Assembly (NCBI RefSeq): GCF_902686445.1 | Contig: NC_062217.1 | Coordinates: forward strand, 172,084,598 to 172,148,597 | Reading direction: 5' to 3' | DNA: 64,000 bases | From: Sciurus carolinensis | Lineage: Eukaryota > Chordata > Mammalia > Rodentia > Sciuridae | In this document: piece after piece, positions 36,790 through 48,923 of the stretch | Position numbering within the stretch: the stretch's first letter is position 1 | Layout: the number at the start of each line of letters is the position of its first letter | The notes under the pieces: model-generated | Database searches by the model: none | What the model was told of the DNA's origin: nothing | What the model saw: the letters and a program-made list of their open reading frames with translations, nothing else | Position numbers and translations under genes: made by a program

Positions 36790-38224
36790 ATATAAGAATC
36801 CCAACACTATCTTCGGCATCTCCAGTTTAGACTGTGCATTTGCTACCACGTTGGAAAGAAATACTTTTTTAAAATTAAATTTTGCAATGGGGGTAAAATA
36901 TAGTTTGACAACCAATGGAGCTTTTAGAAAATTGAGTGGCAAACAAATATGTAGGCCTGGTGTATCACAGCTGCATGATTACTAGGAATTGGTGGAAAGC
37001 TGCAATTTTTTTAACACCGGATTTTTCTGTTAAAATTGAGAAAAACTTTTAAGAAGATTTTTCATTTTTTGGTTTGCCTAAACATCAATTTTTTGGTGTT
37101 TAAAGATTAGCCATTCCAAGTTTTAGAACACTAATAATTAATAGTACATGAGAAAAAAACATATTTACAAACAATCCCAGTAGCACAGTGTGTTTAGAAA
37201 TTGGTGGAGTCAGATGCCAAAAGGAATTCATTCCTCCTCCACAACAGTTCATGTGTCTGGGTATGTGTTCAAGGTGGGGGACCCACACAGATGTAGTGTG
37301 CGGGCTCTGGGACAGTCAGCTGCAGGCTTAAGAGGCGTTTTCCCATAAGGAAGAAACTGCTGAAATCTGGCAAGCAGAGCAAAGTAGGGTGCGATCACTG
37401 TGTAGCCTCGTGCCCTTTCTTGGGCTTGGGTGAGGGTGAGCTTGGTCCATAAAGCAGGCTGCATGCCTGGGGCCCACTTCCTCAGCAGGGCACAGCCACC
37501 AGGAGGTCAGGAGGGTGAATCCCCTGGCTTGGGACCCCACTGAGACCCTCAAGTCCCACTTTCTTTACCATTTTCTGCTTTTGCTGCCTCTGAAATCATG
37601 AAGACTATAAGGAATTCCAAATTATTCTAAGGTAATTGTGAGCCTTTGACAAAAAGAGCCCCTGAGCTGTGCATTGTGGGCCCATGATGGTAGCCACTGC
37701 CACAACCTTGTCTCAGTTGGAGAAATCATCTCAGTGGGGTTGAGTCATTCCACATATGGAAATGAATCCCAGAATTCAGAGGGAAACAGCAATTAAGAAG
37801 TGCTGGTATTGGGCAATTCAGAATTCCATCCTTTGACAAACAGCAGTGGTGATTTTCAGGTAATTGAAAACAAAGAGCATAATAAAGTTAATTGTAATCT
37901 TCCCTGGACATTGAGTGAAGAAAAACACCCACGCAAGAAGAGCCATGCATAACGAAGACTCGAACTTCCTTAAAAGGTGAAAACATGATGTAGTGTTTTA
38001 AAAGTGAAACTTGGGCTTCAAAATAGGAGTTTACCTTTTGCATATCCATCAAACATTGAGTGTTTGTTTATAATGAACATAAAGTTTTGCATTTTAGCAA
38101 TGCTCCCTTGGCATATTAATCAACTTTCAATCTTTTAATTTCCTAAAGTATTTCCAGTACAATCAAGAGGCATTTGTCATTCAGGGTTATGACATTGCAG
38201 TAATTGCTGTAACTTCAGTGAAAG
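36790..38224. other. Non-coding, AT-rich flank downstream of FOXI2
   Basis: No repeat recognised. The stretch at 37,570-38,220 is AT-rich, low in CpG and carries clustered motifs: TAATTG-type homeobox sites, an octamer-like TTTTGCATAT near 38,036, and a forkhead-like TGTTTGTTTATAA near 38,062-38,074. It is a candidate enhancer only. Confidence 0.4.
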
Positions 38225-38310
38225 AAAGTGAAGGTCATCCCCATTTTATAGATAGCAGACTGCAATCAGAGGGCTAAGTTACCTGCAGAGGTTCATCTGG
38301 AAGGAGCTAC
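38225..38310 (+). repeat. MIR core fragment
   Basis: Reads 'gtcatccccattttatagat', 'agcagactgcaatcagagg' and 'gctaagttacctgcagaggtt', matching the MIR core in the plus direction. Confidence 0.6.
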
Positions 38311-38363
38311 AAAGGACTCCTGACACTCACAGCCTTCATGTGGCCCATATGCAGAAATGCACC

Positions 38364-38433
38364 TGCATGTGTGCGTGTGTGCATACACACACACACACAC
38401 ACACTCACTCACTCACACACACACACACACACC
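38364..38433. repeat. (TG)n-(CA)n-(CACT)n compound microsatellite
   Basis: A TG-rich segment (gcatgtgtgcgtgtgtgcat) runs into CA repeats, four CACT units and more CA repeats. The TG and CA halves are mutually complementary. Confidence 0.92.
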
Positions 38434-39135
38434 ACAGAGCTCTGACCTGGTCAGGACCTCAGGGGAGAAGTCATTGATGATAGCACCCGCCTTGATACCC
38501 CATGGCAGAGTACTTTCTAACTCTACTTTGAGAATACCACATTTGTATTCAGGGTTTGACAGGGTGGGAGAGGAACACATGGAAACATGGAATGAAATAG
38601 CAGCTGAATCCCATCCATCCTAATAAAATGCTACAAATTCAATACTCTTTTGGAGTCCCAACTGTGAAACCAGCTTTGCACTCCTGCAGCGAGGGACCAG
38701 GGTCCACTGCTGTCCTCACCGCGCCTCCTTCCACTGGCTGAGACAAAGGAACGGGCAAGATCAGGCTGGATGGTGGCAATCTGATTCCAGAATGAGGACT
38801 CTGATCAAGCTGATAAACCATCTCACTGCAAACACACAAGTCCAAGTGCCTCTGGGTCCTTAACGTGCAACTGGCTTTGTTCGCCACGACAGCCAGCCAA
38901 TTGCTTTCTCAGTTTCTCGTCACTGTGGCATGATCCAGGTGGGCACTTGAGCACAGCCCCTGGTTACCCTGCCCACTTCTCCAGAGCAGCAGTTAGGGAC
39001 ATTAACCTGAGCCTGTCCTCTTAATTGTAAGACCTGTCATCTGTTGGTGACAGGAAGGAGCTGGTCCTTCCCCGGGCTCCTGGGTGTGATTCCTTTGGTG
39101 CATACTGGCGTCCATGGGTTACAGTTTGGGGACTA

Positions 39136-39366
39136 TTTTTTTTTTTTTTTTTTTTTTTTTTTGGTACCAAGGATTGAACCCAGGGGTGCTTAACCACTGA
39201 GTCACATCCTCAGCTCTTATTTTTTAAATATGTTTATCTAGAGACAGGGTCTTGCTGAGTCACTTAGTGCCTTGCTAAGTTGCTTTGGCTGGCTTTGAAC
39301 TCACCATTCTCCTGCCTCAGCCTCCCAAGCCACTGGGATTACAGGTGTGGACCACTGCACCTGGCC
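39136..39366 (-). mobile_element. B1-ID dimeric SINE (B1-dID/MEN type), minus orientation
   Basis: A 27-base poly-T tail is followed by the reversed ID half ('ggtaccaaggattgaaccc', 'aaccactgagtcacatcctc'). The reversed B1 half comes next ('gagacagggtcttgctgag', 'cctgcctcagcctcccaagc', 'gggattacaggtgtgg', 'ccactgcacctggcc'). Well preserved. Confidence 0.92.
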
Positions 39367-39545
39367 TGGGGGCTCTTTCAATGCCATTTAAATCTGCTAA
39401 GAGTGTTATGCAAGACTGACCGCTGGACACTTCAGCAAACTGATTTCTTTAGTCAGCTTTCATCAGTGTCTAAGCAAAGCATCAGAACTATCCTCAACTT
39501 CACTCAGTTCATGGAGGAAAAGAGAACAGTGCATTAAGCTGGACC

Positions 39546-39593
39546 ATCACACACACGCGCGTGCACACACACACACACACACACACACGTGTT
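39546..39593. repeat. (CA)n with CGCGCG core
   Basis: Alternating purine-pyrimidine sequence with a CGCGCG step inside CA repeats and a GTGT end. Confidence 0.93.
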
Positions 39594-39734
39594 CAGAGTT
39601 GTATCCCTGCTTTAATCCAAAGAAAATTTACCCCTGGATCGTGAAGGCTCTCTCTGCCTCTGGGAGTCAAGAATCACACTGTCAGACACGCTAACCACCA
39701 AGGAGTCCGGAGTGCTGCCAGATGGTTAGTGTAC

Positions 39735-39862
39735 ATTTCATGGTCTTCTCAACCCAACCAATCGAGTATTATTTCCCCCATTTTACTGGTGCAGAAACTG
39801 AGGTTCCGATCAGAGAACTTGTTTCTCTGAGGCAACAGGTAATGCTAAGCGGAGTTGGTGGG
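39735..39862 (+). repeat. MIR-like fragment
   Basis: Reads 'tttcccccattttactggtg', 'cagaaactgaggttccgatc' and 'agagaacttgtttctctgag', matching the MIR core in the plus direction. Confidence 0.55.
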
Positions 39863-41784
39863 AACCACCCCATGTGGGAGGAGCTGCCTGCCTTCCTGCT
39901 CAGTAGCATCCGTGGTGCAAGCAGCATCGACAGGGAGAATGGCTGAATGAGTGAACCAACCAGGCACGTGTGAGTGAGTGAGTGCGGTGTGCCCTAGGCT
40001 TTCCCACCCCAGGCTCCTGTGTGGTCAAGTCGTCTTTACAGGGGCCAGGCCTTAGGCTGGACCCCAGAGACAGTGAACGACCGAGGCCTGCATCAGGTGC
40101 TGAGGAGCTCCCTGTGCTGCGGGCTGTGTGCCATGCTGGGGGACCCAGGGGGCGTGGAGCTGCACAGCTGACCCTGAGGAGAGGCCAGCAGGTCGGGTCC
40201 GGCTGGGTAAGCTCCCCTGGGAACAAGAAAGCAGACGTAAGATGGGGAGTCAGGTCGTGGAGATCCCGGCCCGCTTTGCAGAGCAGCTCGATAGGAGGAC
40301 TTTATCTGAGGCGTTTCCCAATCTACCTTCCCCTCCACCTCGGTGCTGCTTGATCTAAACGCCCTTGCCCAGGAGGGGACAGGGTGTAGCTCCGCAGCAG
40401 TCAGGGAGGATTTGAGGAGAGCAGTTCCATCATGCCCCAGGTCCACGGCGCCTGGGCTCACCGGGACTGAAAGACAGGAGGCTCGTGAGTGCGTGCGACA
40501 GGTGGTTTATGGCGCTCTGGAAGCGCTGAGGAGCCTGCCTGTCTCCAGGCCCCTAATTGTGCGGCAATCCATCACGGGCACTCAGGCCTCGCCCTGCACG
40601 CACCAGTGCTTGGGAGCTGCCTGCGGCGCACATTAGCTTCAGCACCTGAGCCAGACAGCTGGGGACCCTTTGACTGTACCTCGCCTTGCTGGGCAGGGGC
40701 CACTTTACTCCAAGAAGCCTCGGGGCAGGTCAGGTTGGGGGAGACCATCTTCTGGAGTGAGTAGAATTAATACTTTAATGAAAGGTTTCTGTTTCAGGAT
40801 CTTGGAAACAGTGCGCCTTGGTTCTTCAAGTTCCCTTTGTGATCCTGAGTGGGGAGGACCGTCTGCCTGCTTTATGTACGTTCTGTTCTCTGATTTCTTA
40901 TTTTCCACTTTTTGCTAAAAAGAATAGATCACTTTATATATTTTTAATTGAGGGAAATTAAAAGCAACTTGGTATGTCATTTTAACAATGCAACATATAA
41001 GAAAGAAATCACAAGGGACATAAAGAGGAACTTTTAAAGAATCATTTTCTATGCAGTACTTAAGAGATTTATTACCCTTTAAAAATTTTGGTGACTCACT
41101 GTTGTTTTAATTTTTTCTATAATGTCCTGATTAATATAGTTAATACATGAACAAAATTATAAGAAACATAAAGATATAAAAATCTACAACAGTAATTTTT
41201 TTACTAACGAAATTGTTTTCTTCATCATTGGAAGGAATACTTTCATTTTCAGTCTTTGTATAAATCTTAGTACATAAGCATACCTGGGCATTCATTTCAG
41301 AAACAAATTAAAATGAGATTTATAGCAGGAAAGAGCCGTATGTTTCAGGTAACCAGCAAGATGAATGTTTCCACATTCTGACCTGTTGGGAGGGACCCCA
41401 GTGTTGATCTCAGATTTCACAGGGGCTCATTCATATGGCAAAGTTCCCTCCACAGCCTCCTGGGGCATCTGCAGTAAAGAGTCTTTTAACAGAACCCAGT
41501 GTGGTGATAAGTCATTGCTGAGACCCTGCATCCCGTGCACCATCCAGCAGTCCAGTCTTTGAGTAAAGCAGACCTAGAGCTGGGGCTTTGGGGGAGGGTC
41601 ATGCCCAGTTTAGAGGCGAAAGTGTCATCTTTTATAAATGTTCTTGCAAGACAGACTGAATGAAATCACTAAGATGGAGCAAAGTGTGAAGCTGGGGTTT
41701 GCAGCAGGCACACCAACCCCACGGTTAAAATGACCCCATCTGAGGTGCAGCAGACCAGCTTGGGAAGTGTTGGGGTGACGATGA
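39863..41784. other. Intergenic, no gene recognised
   Basis: GC-rich to about 40,750 with overlapping non-homologous frames (up to 123 codons), then AT-rich. No repeat or gene identified. Confidence 0.5.
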
Positions 41785-42003
41785 GGTTTATAAAGTGCCT
41801 ACTAAGAGCAGGGGCTTTTAAACCAGTGAGTTCCATTAAATGCTAGTAGTTATTGTGGGTGCTCTTAGCTTAGCTTTAAAATGAGAAAACTACAGCCAGG
41901 AGAGCTCAGGTGACTTACCCCAGGCAAGATACCAAAACTTAAAGCCACCTGGTCTGACCCCAAAGTCCACACTTCTCCCATGGTCTGCACTGCCTTCTAT
42001 GCA
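41785..42003 (+). repeat. MIR SINE
   Basis: MIR layout: 'tttataaagtgcctactaag', 'aaatgagaaaactacagcc', 'gagctcaggtgacttacccc', 'ctggtctgaccccaaagtcc' and 'catggtctgcactgccttct'. Diverged but collinear. Confidence 0.7.
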
Positions 42004-42877
42004 GTGAGTGGCTGAGACACACGGGTCCTAAACTCTCTAGGGAACTGAACCCTTCACATTCAATTCCTATGAAAGATCAGACACAGACAGAGTCTACTTT
42101 GGACTTGATTATCAGAGAAAATACCTTAGTAGTTAAGATTTAAAAAACATAAATATGAGTAATTTTGTTCTTTTTTATAAAAATATAACCAAGTAGGTAG
42201 AATTTTTAAAATTAAGGGAGGCCACTAAATTAATACAATCTATAGTTTTCCAAACAGAGGAGAGGAAACGAGAATTTGCTGCCAGAAATAATTTAAAATT
42301 ATTTATCAAGTTTTATGCCTGACCTCAGATGGCTCAGGAGCTGGGAGGGTTCCTATGTAGTTCAATGATTAAAACAAAGTTCAGAAGAAGAATGTTTCAC
42401 AGCACGTGAAATTAAAACTCCAACTCCATCGGGGTAGCTTTGCAGGATCACAGCATGCTGTGCACTGACGTGCCCTCCAGAGCTGCTGTGGCACTCCACA
42501 GAGAGCTGAGCAGCTTCGTCAGACCAACGTGGCTCTTTGGGGCCACACACCCTGCGAGTCCCAGATGGAGTGACGGCTGCAGCTGATGTCTCAGGGGCCA
42601 TGTGTGCAGAGCTGCCATGACTTGTTCCTTAGCAGTGCTTCTCCCCATGGCAAAACAGGAAGAGCAGAAAACGGCGGACTTCAAATGCTGCCGTCTCAGG
42701 GCCTGGTGGTGGGTGGGTCCTTTCGTCACCGTGTTTGTCATGACATCACATCTGCTGAAGAACACTCTAGGCACCAGACAGTGCCTCTGTCTCCATGTCC
42801 CTTTCTGCTGGAGCCTCCTGTGGGTGCCTCCTGGTGAGGGGAATGAGGAAACACAGCAGGATATGGCAGATTTTCTT
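42004..42877. other. Intergenic, no gene recognised
   Basis: AT-rich at the start, then ordinary composition. Overlapping short frames only. Confidence 0.5.
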
Positions 42878-43598
42878 CACAAGCAACAATAAGTGTTGGC
42901 GAGGATGTGGGGGAAAAGGTCCACTCATACACTGCTGTGGTGGACAGAAAATTGGTGCAACCACTATGGAAAGCCATATGGAGATTCCTCAGAAAACATG
43001 AAATGGAACCACCATTCCACCCAGCTATCCCATTCCTTGGTTTATTATACCCAAAGGACTTAAAATGAGCATACTACAGCAATGCAGTCACATCATTGTT
43101 TATAGCAGCTCAACTCACAATAGCTAAACTATGGAGTCAACAGATGAATGGACAAAAAAAATGTGGTATATATACACAATGGAATATTACTCATCCTTTA
43201 AAAAGAGTGAAATTATGGCATTTGCTGGTAAATGAATGGAGCTGGAAAATATCATGCTGAGTGAAATTAGCCAATCCCAAAAAACCAAAGGCTGAATGTT
43301 TTCTCTGATATGCAGATGCTAACTCACAATAAGGGCAGGGGAGCTAAAGAAGAATAGAGTTACTTTATATTAGGTAGAGGGGAGTGAAGTGAGGGGAGGG
43401 GGGATGGGGGTAGGAAGGATAGTAGAGTCAATCAGACATTATTACCCTATGTACCTATATGACTATATGACCAGTGAGATTCACATACAACCAGAAAAAA
43501 TGAGAAATTATATTCCATTTGTGTATGATGTATCATGGTGCATTCTGCTGTCATGTATGGCTAATTAAAACTAATAAAAAGATTTAAAAAAAAAAAAA
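42878..43598 (+). mobile_element. 5'-truncated L1 retrotransposon
   Basis: Carries the last part of ORF2 and the whole 3' UTR. Successive blocks include 'gttggcgaggatgtggggg', 'caaccactatggaaagcca', 'ggaatattactcatccttt', 'gtgaaattagccaatccc' and 'ttctctgatatgcagatgc'. A G-rich 3' UTR tract lies at about 43,378-43,420, then 'tgcattctgctgtcatgtatgg' and a poly(A) tail at 43,585-43,598. The ORF2 frame is interrupted. I did not find a convincing target-site duplication. Confidence 0.93.
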
Positions 43599-44419
43599 GA
43601 ATAAGACAATGGAGGCGTGGCTGCGAGAGCTAAGTTTCCAAGTGTCCCATTTGTCAGCGAGTGAAGGAAGTCATTCACCTGTGTGAGCTAATGAAATCAT
43701 GTCTGATTACAGAGTCAAACAAATGTGCCCAGGGGTCCAGAAACAACGAAAGTGCTAGAGACGATGAGCTCGTGGCCCTCAACTTTGTTGGTATAGATTG
43801 TGATTTTAACGTCATCAGCAAAAGCTTCATGAAACTTCGCCCTTGCTTTTGCCCACTGGCCTCCAAAGCATCAAACGTCTCCCATCTGCCCGTTACAGAG
43901 AAAGGTGCTGAGCCCTGAGCTCTATCAGATGACAGGGAAGGACCGCAGCACAGAATGTGTCGCCACCAACACTAAGTCAGAGCGAACACACGGCTCATCG
44001 TAAGGCGTGCAAAGGATCCAGCTTCTAATAGAAGGCAGAGGATGAGCATTGTGATTTTTTCCTCTAGCAAGAAGTTGCTAACAAGAAATAGACTCAGATT
44101 AGAACCTCAAAGAAAATAGACAGGAAAAGGCACAGTAGGCAATTCCAACCAAGAGAGACACAGTGCGGACTGAAAGAAATAGAATTTAAGTCATAAATGT
44201 TAACATGAATAAAGAAGAAACCAACATGATAGTACAAATAATTAACCATCAGGAACATAATGGCAATCCATTCGCCAGCAGTGCGGGTGCCCAAAGAGTG
44301 AACCCACAATAAGTAAATTCCATCTATCTACAGAGCAAGCCGTTCAAGACTACTTTATATAGTAGGTTAAACACATGAAAAGGAGAAACATGAGGGAGGA
44401 AATAGAACATCAAAATTAC
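43599..44419. other. Intergenic, no gene recognised
   Basis: Mixed composition, purine-rich toward the end and possibly part of an older L1. No gene. Confidence 0.4.
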
Positions 44420-44720
44420 CAAACTCAGTATTATCCATATGGTTAGAGTCATGTACCAAATAGGATAATAGTACAAATTCTTTACAGGGAAAATGGAGTG
44501 TTTTATTAGTTCACCACAGACTAGATGATAAAGGGAAATCTCTACAACTACCAAAAAATTTTGTCACATGGATAATGCTCTCTGATCACAAAGCAATTAA
44601 ATTAGAAACCAACAAAGGAAGACTCTTAAAATGTCTGGATATTAACAAAAATTCTCAACTGCTTTAAAATTTCATGGAGTAAAGAAGAAATTGAAACAAG
44701 TCAGTAAGAAAGTGCTGGTG
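44420..44720 (+). repeat. Ancient L1 ORF2 fragment, plus orientation
   Basis: Blocks 'aatgctctctgatcacaaagc', 'aattaaattagaaaccaac' and 'catggagtaaagaagaaat' correspond to the end of the endonuclease part of L1 ORF2. The left boundary is unclear; the element may begin near 44,050. Confidence 0.6.
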
Positions 44721-46530
44721 AGGTGTTTCTTAGAAGTAAATGTTGACACCACACCTACCTGACACATTTATCCAGTAGAAGGACTGTTAGAAAAATTGAA
44801 CTGTTGTCTGCAGGATGGACGGAGAAGAAAAGACTAAGGCACTCAGCAGCGACCTCAGGAAGGACAGCGCCAGTCACTTCCGCTGTCCCGCCCCCAGAAG
44901 GACAGAGCCCACTGTGCACCTGCCTCTGTCCACCGCAGGGACACCAGTGCCTACCGTGGCTTCTGTGTGCTGCAGACGGCTCCTGATGCTTGTCTGTTCC
45001 TCCAAACTGACCTCACTCCTGAATTCCGACGGGTACCTCCACCACCCCGTGACGCCTCCACACCAATGTGCTCCAAGCTCTTCCAGCTCAGCGTGTCTGA
45101 GGCCGAATCCATGGCCCTACGTACAAGGGTTTCAGTGCAGAAGTGGGAACGACGGAAGTTCTAAGGGACTAGGAAGTGAGGCAGGGCCTGGAATCCGAGG
45201 TTGGCCAACTGACTCACCCCAAAGAGGAGGCAGAAGGAAGAGGTCAAAATGGGCTTTGATTTTCCATAGTGCTTAGAGGGAGTATATTAGGAGGGAGGAA
45301 AATAGGGACCTGAGAAGAGGAGGCTGCTCCTGTGGGAGAGGGGGTGGCCTGGAAGAGCGGAAGACCCCCTCTCCTTTGCCACCAGAGGGAGAGAGGTAAG
45401 AAGTCCTCCCAAGGGCGGGAGTTCCCACCTAAGGCTCTTTCCCTGAGAAGCAAGAGGTGAGGTTACCCCTGAAGAGGCAGAGACAGAGCGAGGAGGAGCG
45501 AAGGAGGGACCGAGCAGGAGGAGGTGAGTCTTGAAGAGGGAACGTGTAAGAGAACAGAGCGGCTGATTAAAAACCAGGCGACTGAGTGTCCCTAAAGCTC
45601 TCAGGGACTATAGGCGAGGTCCAGGTGACAGCAAGGACAGTTTCCTTATCCAGGTCTGAACACAGTGTGTCCAGAGGAGCAGAAGAAGGGACCCCACCTA
45701 AAAACTAAACCCTACGTTGATTCTCTTCAAATAATTACCTCCACCTACACACTATGCTCAAAGTTGACTGGGCTTAAATCATTTTAAAGCTCCAGCACCC
45801 CAGAACAGGAAAGACCCTTGGGGACCGCCACTCCAGGGACGCAGGTGCACCCCAGTGCTCCTCATCCTCATGTCCCTGGCAGACCCTGCTCATCCACCCG
45901 GCTCTCCCTGCTCTGAATGGGCTCATCTTCAGAACTCCCCCCTCGTGATCCTTCAGGAAGCCACGCTGCCAGAGTTCGCTTGGAGAATTAAATCCGTTTC
46001 CAGCCACGGTAGTGAAAATGCAGACTGAGAGAGGTGGCGGAGCTATGCAAAGGTTCTCGGTCCTCCACCCAGTTCACATTCTGCCGCGCCGTCTGCTGTA
46101 GGAGAGGTGGGTCACCTCTCTGTACGTCAATACTAACCGCGTACCTGGAGTTGATCCCATGCTCCTTGAGTGTTATGGCTCTTGCATTTTGTGCAAATTA
46201 GACAGACATCTTTGGAAAAAGCAAAGAAACCTTAAGAAAACTTGCAAAGCAGAGGTTCTGCTGGCTGGGTCAAGATGGATTTTACCTGGCTGCCCAGGCA
46301 TGTCCTGTGGTTGGAATTCAGTCACTTCCCAGGAGGGTCTCCGACCTGTACAGACCATATTGCTTTGATCACAAGTGCAGTTTCCAGTAGCCGATGTTTT
46401 CTGACCTATTTACGATTACATCTTTAAAAAACCAGTCACTACCTCAAATGCTTCAGATTGATTATATACATTGAGGTCATTCTTCAGATCCACAATGTAT
46501 TTCAGTAGAAATCACCTCTCTTAATTTTGC
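44721..46530. other. Intergenic, no gene recognised
   Basis: Purine-rich on the + strand at 45,240-45,540. The longest frame (153 codons, 44,815-45,276) has no domain. Confidence 0.5.
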
Positions 46531-46604
46531 AGTGCTGGGGATCAAACCCAGGGCCGTGCACTTGCTGGACATGTGCGCTACCACTGAGCCACATCCCCAG
46601 CCCT
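46531..46604 (-). mobile_element. ID SINE, minus orientation
   Basis: Reversed body 'cagtgctggggatcaaacc', 'cagggccgtgcacttgctgg', 'gcgctaccactgagccacat' and 'ccccagccc'. The B box is intact and the A box nearly so. Confidence 0.9.
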
Positions 46605-46859
46605 GTGAAATCTTGGCTCAAAGGAATCAGCCAGATACAGAACTGGAAGCTGCTGATGTTCTTTTCAAAATAAAAAAGAATACATTTTAAAGCAGTGCGT
46701 CTGCAGGCATCTTGGTCATACTGGCCTTGACAGCTCTTCATCTTGGGATATGATTAGTAGGACTATTGTTCGTAAGAAATAGCTCCCTCCATTCCCTGAT
46801 GCATAAAGATGTGCACATTAGTGTAGCCTAATGGCTGGGTGCTAAAGTGACACTTCCTG

Positions 46860-46925
46860 CCAGCCTCCAGGTGCCTGCAGCCTCCAGGTACATGCAGCCT
46901 CCAGGTGCCTACCAGCCTCCAGGTA
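46860..46925. repeat. Small tandem repeat, 17-bp unit, about 4 copies
   Basis: The string cagcctccaggt recurs at 46861, 46878, 46895 and 46913. Spacings are 17, 17 and 18. Confidence 0.85.
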
Positions 46926-47900
46926 AATTTAAATTTTAACAACTTAAAATCCAGTTGTCCATTGCTGGTATATAGCAAAGCAATTGATATTTGTTCAATA
47001 ACCTAGTATCCTACTAACTTGCTGTATTGACTTTGCAGTTTCTAGGATTTTTTTCTTTTTTATTATTGATTCTTTGGGCTGTTCTACATGGACAGTCTTG
47101 TCATTCAGAAGCAAAGACAGTTTTGTTCCTTCCTTCCCAATCCCTATGCTTTTTATTTCTTTTCCTTGTCTAATTATTCTAGGTAGGACTTCCAGTACAA
47201 TATCAAATGCAAGTGAGGAGAGAGGGCTTTTTCATCTTGTTCTGATCTCACTATTAAATCTATAAATATTTGTAGATGTTCTTTATTAAATTAAGGAAAT
47301 TGCCTGCTATTCCTGAATTTTCTGAGAGTTTTTAATCATGAATGGATGGTAGATTTTGTCATATGATTTTTCTGTACATGAGTTTTTTCTGTATATGATT
47401 TTTCTCCTTTAGTTTGTTGAAATGACTGTCTTCATACTTAAAGACTATATTGATTGACATTTAGCTGTCAAAAGTAGTCTTGTTTACCTGGAATACATCT
47501 TTTGACTGTGGTATATAATTATTTTTAGACATTGTTGGTTTCAATTTGCTCTTGCTATGTTGAGAATTTTGCATGGGATTGTTCATGAGACATTGTTCTG
47601 TAATTTTCCTTTACATAATGTCTATTTGGTTTTGTTATTAGTGTGATCTTGGCCTCACACAACAAGGTAAGAAATATTCCCCCCATGCCTCTTTTCTAGA
47701 AGAGACTGGGAAAATGTTTGGTAAAATTCAAAAGTGAAACCATCAGAACAGTGCTTTCTCTCTTGGCGAGTTTTAAAATATTGATTTATCTTATTTAATA
47801 AATATAGACCTGCTCCAGTTATTTATTTCATCTGGTAAGTTTTCATGGTTTGTGTCTCTTAAGGAATTAGTCCATTTAACCTAAGTTATGCACTGTAGGC

Positions 47901-47987
47901 AGGAATAGGGATACTGCTCAGAGGTAGAGCACTTGTCTAGCATGCTGAAGGACCTAGCTTCAATCCTGAGCACCAAGAAAAAAAAAA
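47901..47987 (+). mobile_element. ID SINE inserted in older L1
   Basis: Body 'atagggatactgctcagagg', 'tagagcacttgtctagcatg', 'ggacctagcttcaatcctg' and 'agcaccaag' with an A tail to 47,987. Both boxes have decayed moderately. Confidence 0.85.
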
Positions 47988-48220
47988 GATACTTGTATGG
48001 GCAGAAGTTGTTCATAGTGTTTCTTTATTATTCTTTTAATGTTCCCAGGTTCAGCAGTTATGATCTCTCTTTACCTCTGATACTGGTAATTTGAGTCTTC
48101 TCTCTGTTTTCTTGTTTAGCATGGTTTAAGAGTCAGCTTTTGGATTCCTTGATCTTCTCTACTTTTCTGTTTTCAACTTCACTGATTTTTTTATGGTTAA
48201 TTTATTTTAAATTTTAAAAT

Positions 48221-48315
48221 TTTACTTGTTCTGATTAGTGTAGATGACAGCAGAATGCATTTATACATTATGATAAATCATACACAGAATGTAATCTCTC
48301 ATTTTTCTGATTATA
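48221..48315 (-). mobile_element. Very short L1 3'-end insertion, minus orientation
   Basis: The sequence is the reverse complement of the last ~100 bases of the L1 at 42,878-43,598 ('gacagcagaatgcatttata', 'cattatgataaatcatacac', 'agaatgtaatctctcattt'). It is therefore a severely 5'-truncated copy of a related L1. Confidence 0.75.
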
Positions 48316-48774
48316 CATAACTTTTCATTTAATTTTCATGATCTCTTTTCTTCTGTTTGCTTTAGGATTAATCACTCATCTTCCTATAGTTGTCTAAAGT
48401 GGAAACTTGGGTTATTGCTTTTATATATTTTTATTTTCTAATATATGTATTTAATGCTATAAATTTTCCTCTAAGAACTACTTTAGCTGCATTTCACAGA
48501 TTTTGATAAGCTATATTTTATATTCATTTTGTTTAAAATATTTAAAATTTCACTTGAGATTTCTTTTTTGATCCTGTGTTACTTTGAAGTATATAATTTA
48601 ATCTCCAAACATTTTGGCATTTTCTAAATATCTTTGTTATTGATTTCTAATTCCATGTGACCTGAGAACATACTTTTATTTCTACTCTTTTAAATATGTT
48701 GAGGTGTGTTTTATGGCCCATGATGTGATCTGTTTGGTGATTTTTTCCTGGGTATCTTTCAGTAATTTTTCTTT

Positions 48775-48923
48775 TTAAAAAAAAATTTTTAAAGTTGTAG
48801 ATGGACACAATACCTTTGTTTTTTATTTATTGATTTATTTATTTTATGTGATGCTGAGGATGGAACCCAGTGCCTCACACATGCTAAGCAAGTGCTCTAC
48901 CACTGAGCCACAAACCCAGACCC
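48775..48923 (-). mobile_element. ID-containing SINE (STRID-like), minus orientation, with 16-bp target-site duplication
   Basis: A left T-rich arm ('aaagttgtagatggacacaat', then T/A-rich) is followed by the reversed ID body ('gatgctgaggatggaacccag', 'gcaagtgctctaccactgag', 'ccacaaacccagaccc'). It is flanked by perfect 16-base copies of TCAGTAATTTTTCTTT at 48759-48774 and 48924-48939. The arm-plus-ID structure is one I associate with squirrel-related SINEs. Confidence 0.93.

Noticed and set aside
42878..43598. Active L1
   Set aside because: It is strongly 5'-truncated, lacks ORF1 and most of ORF2, and the remaining ORF2 frame is interrupted.
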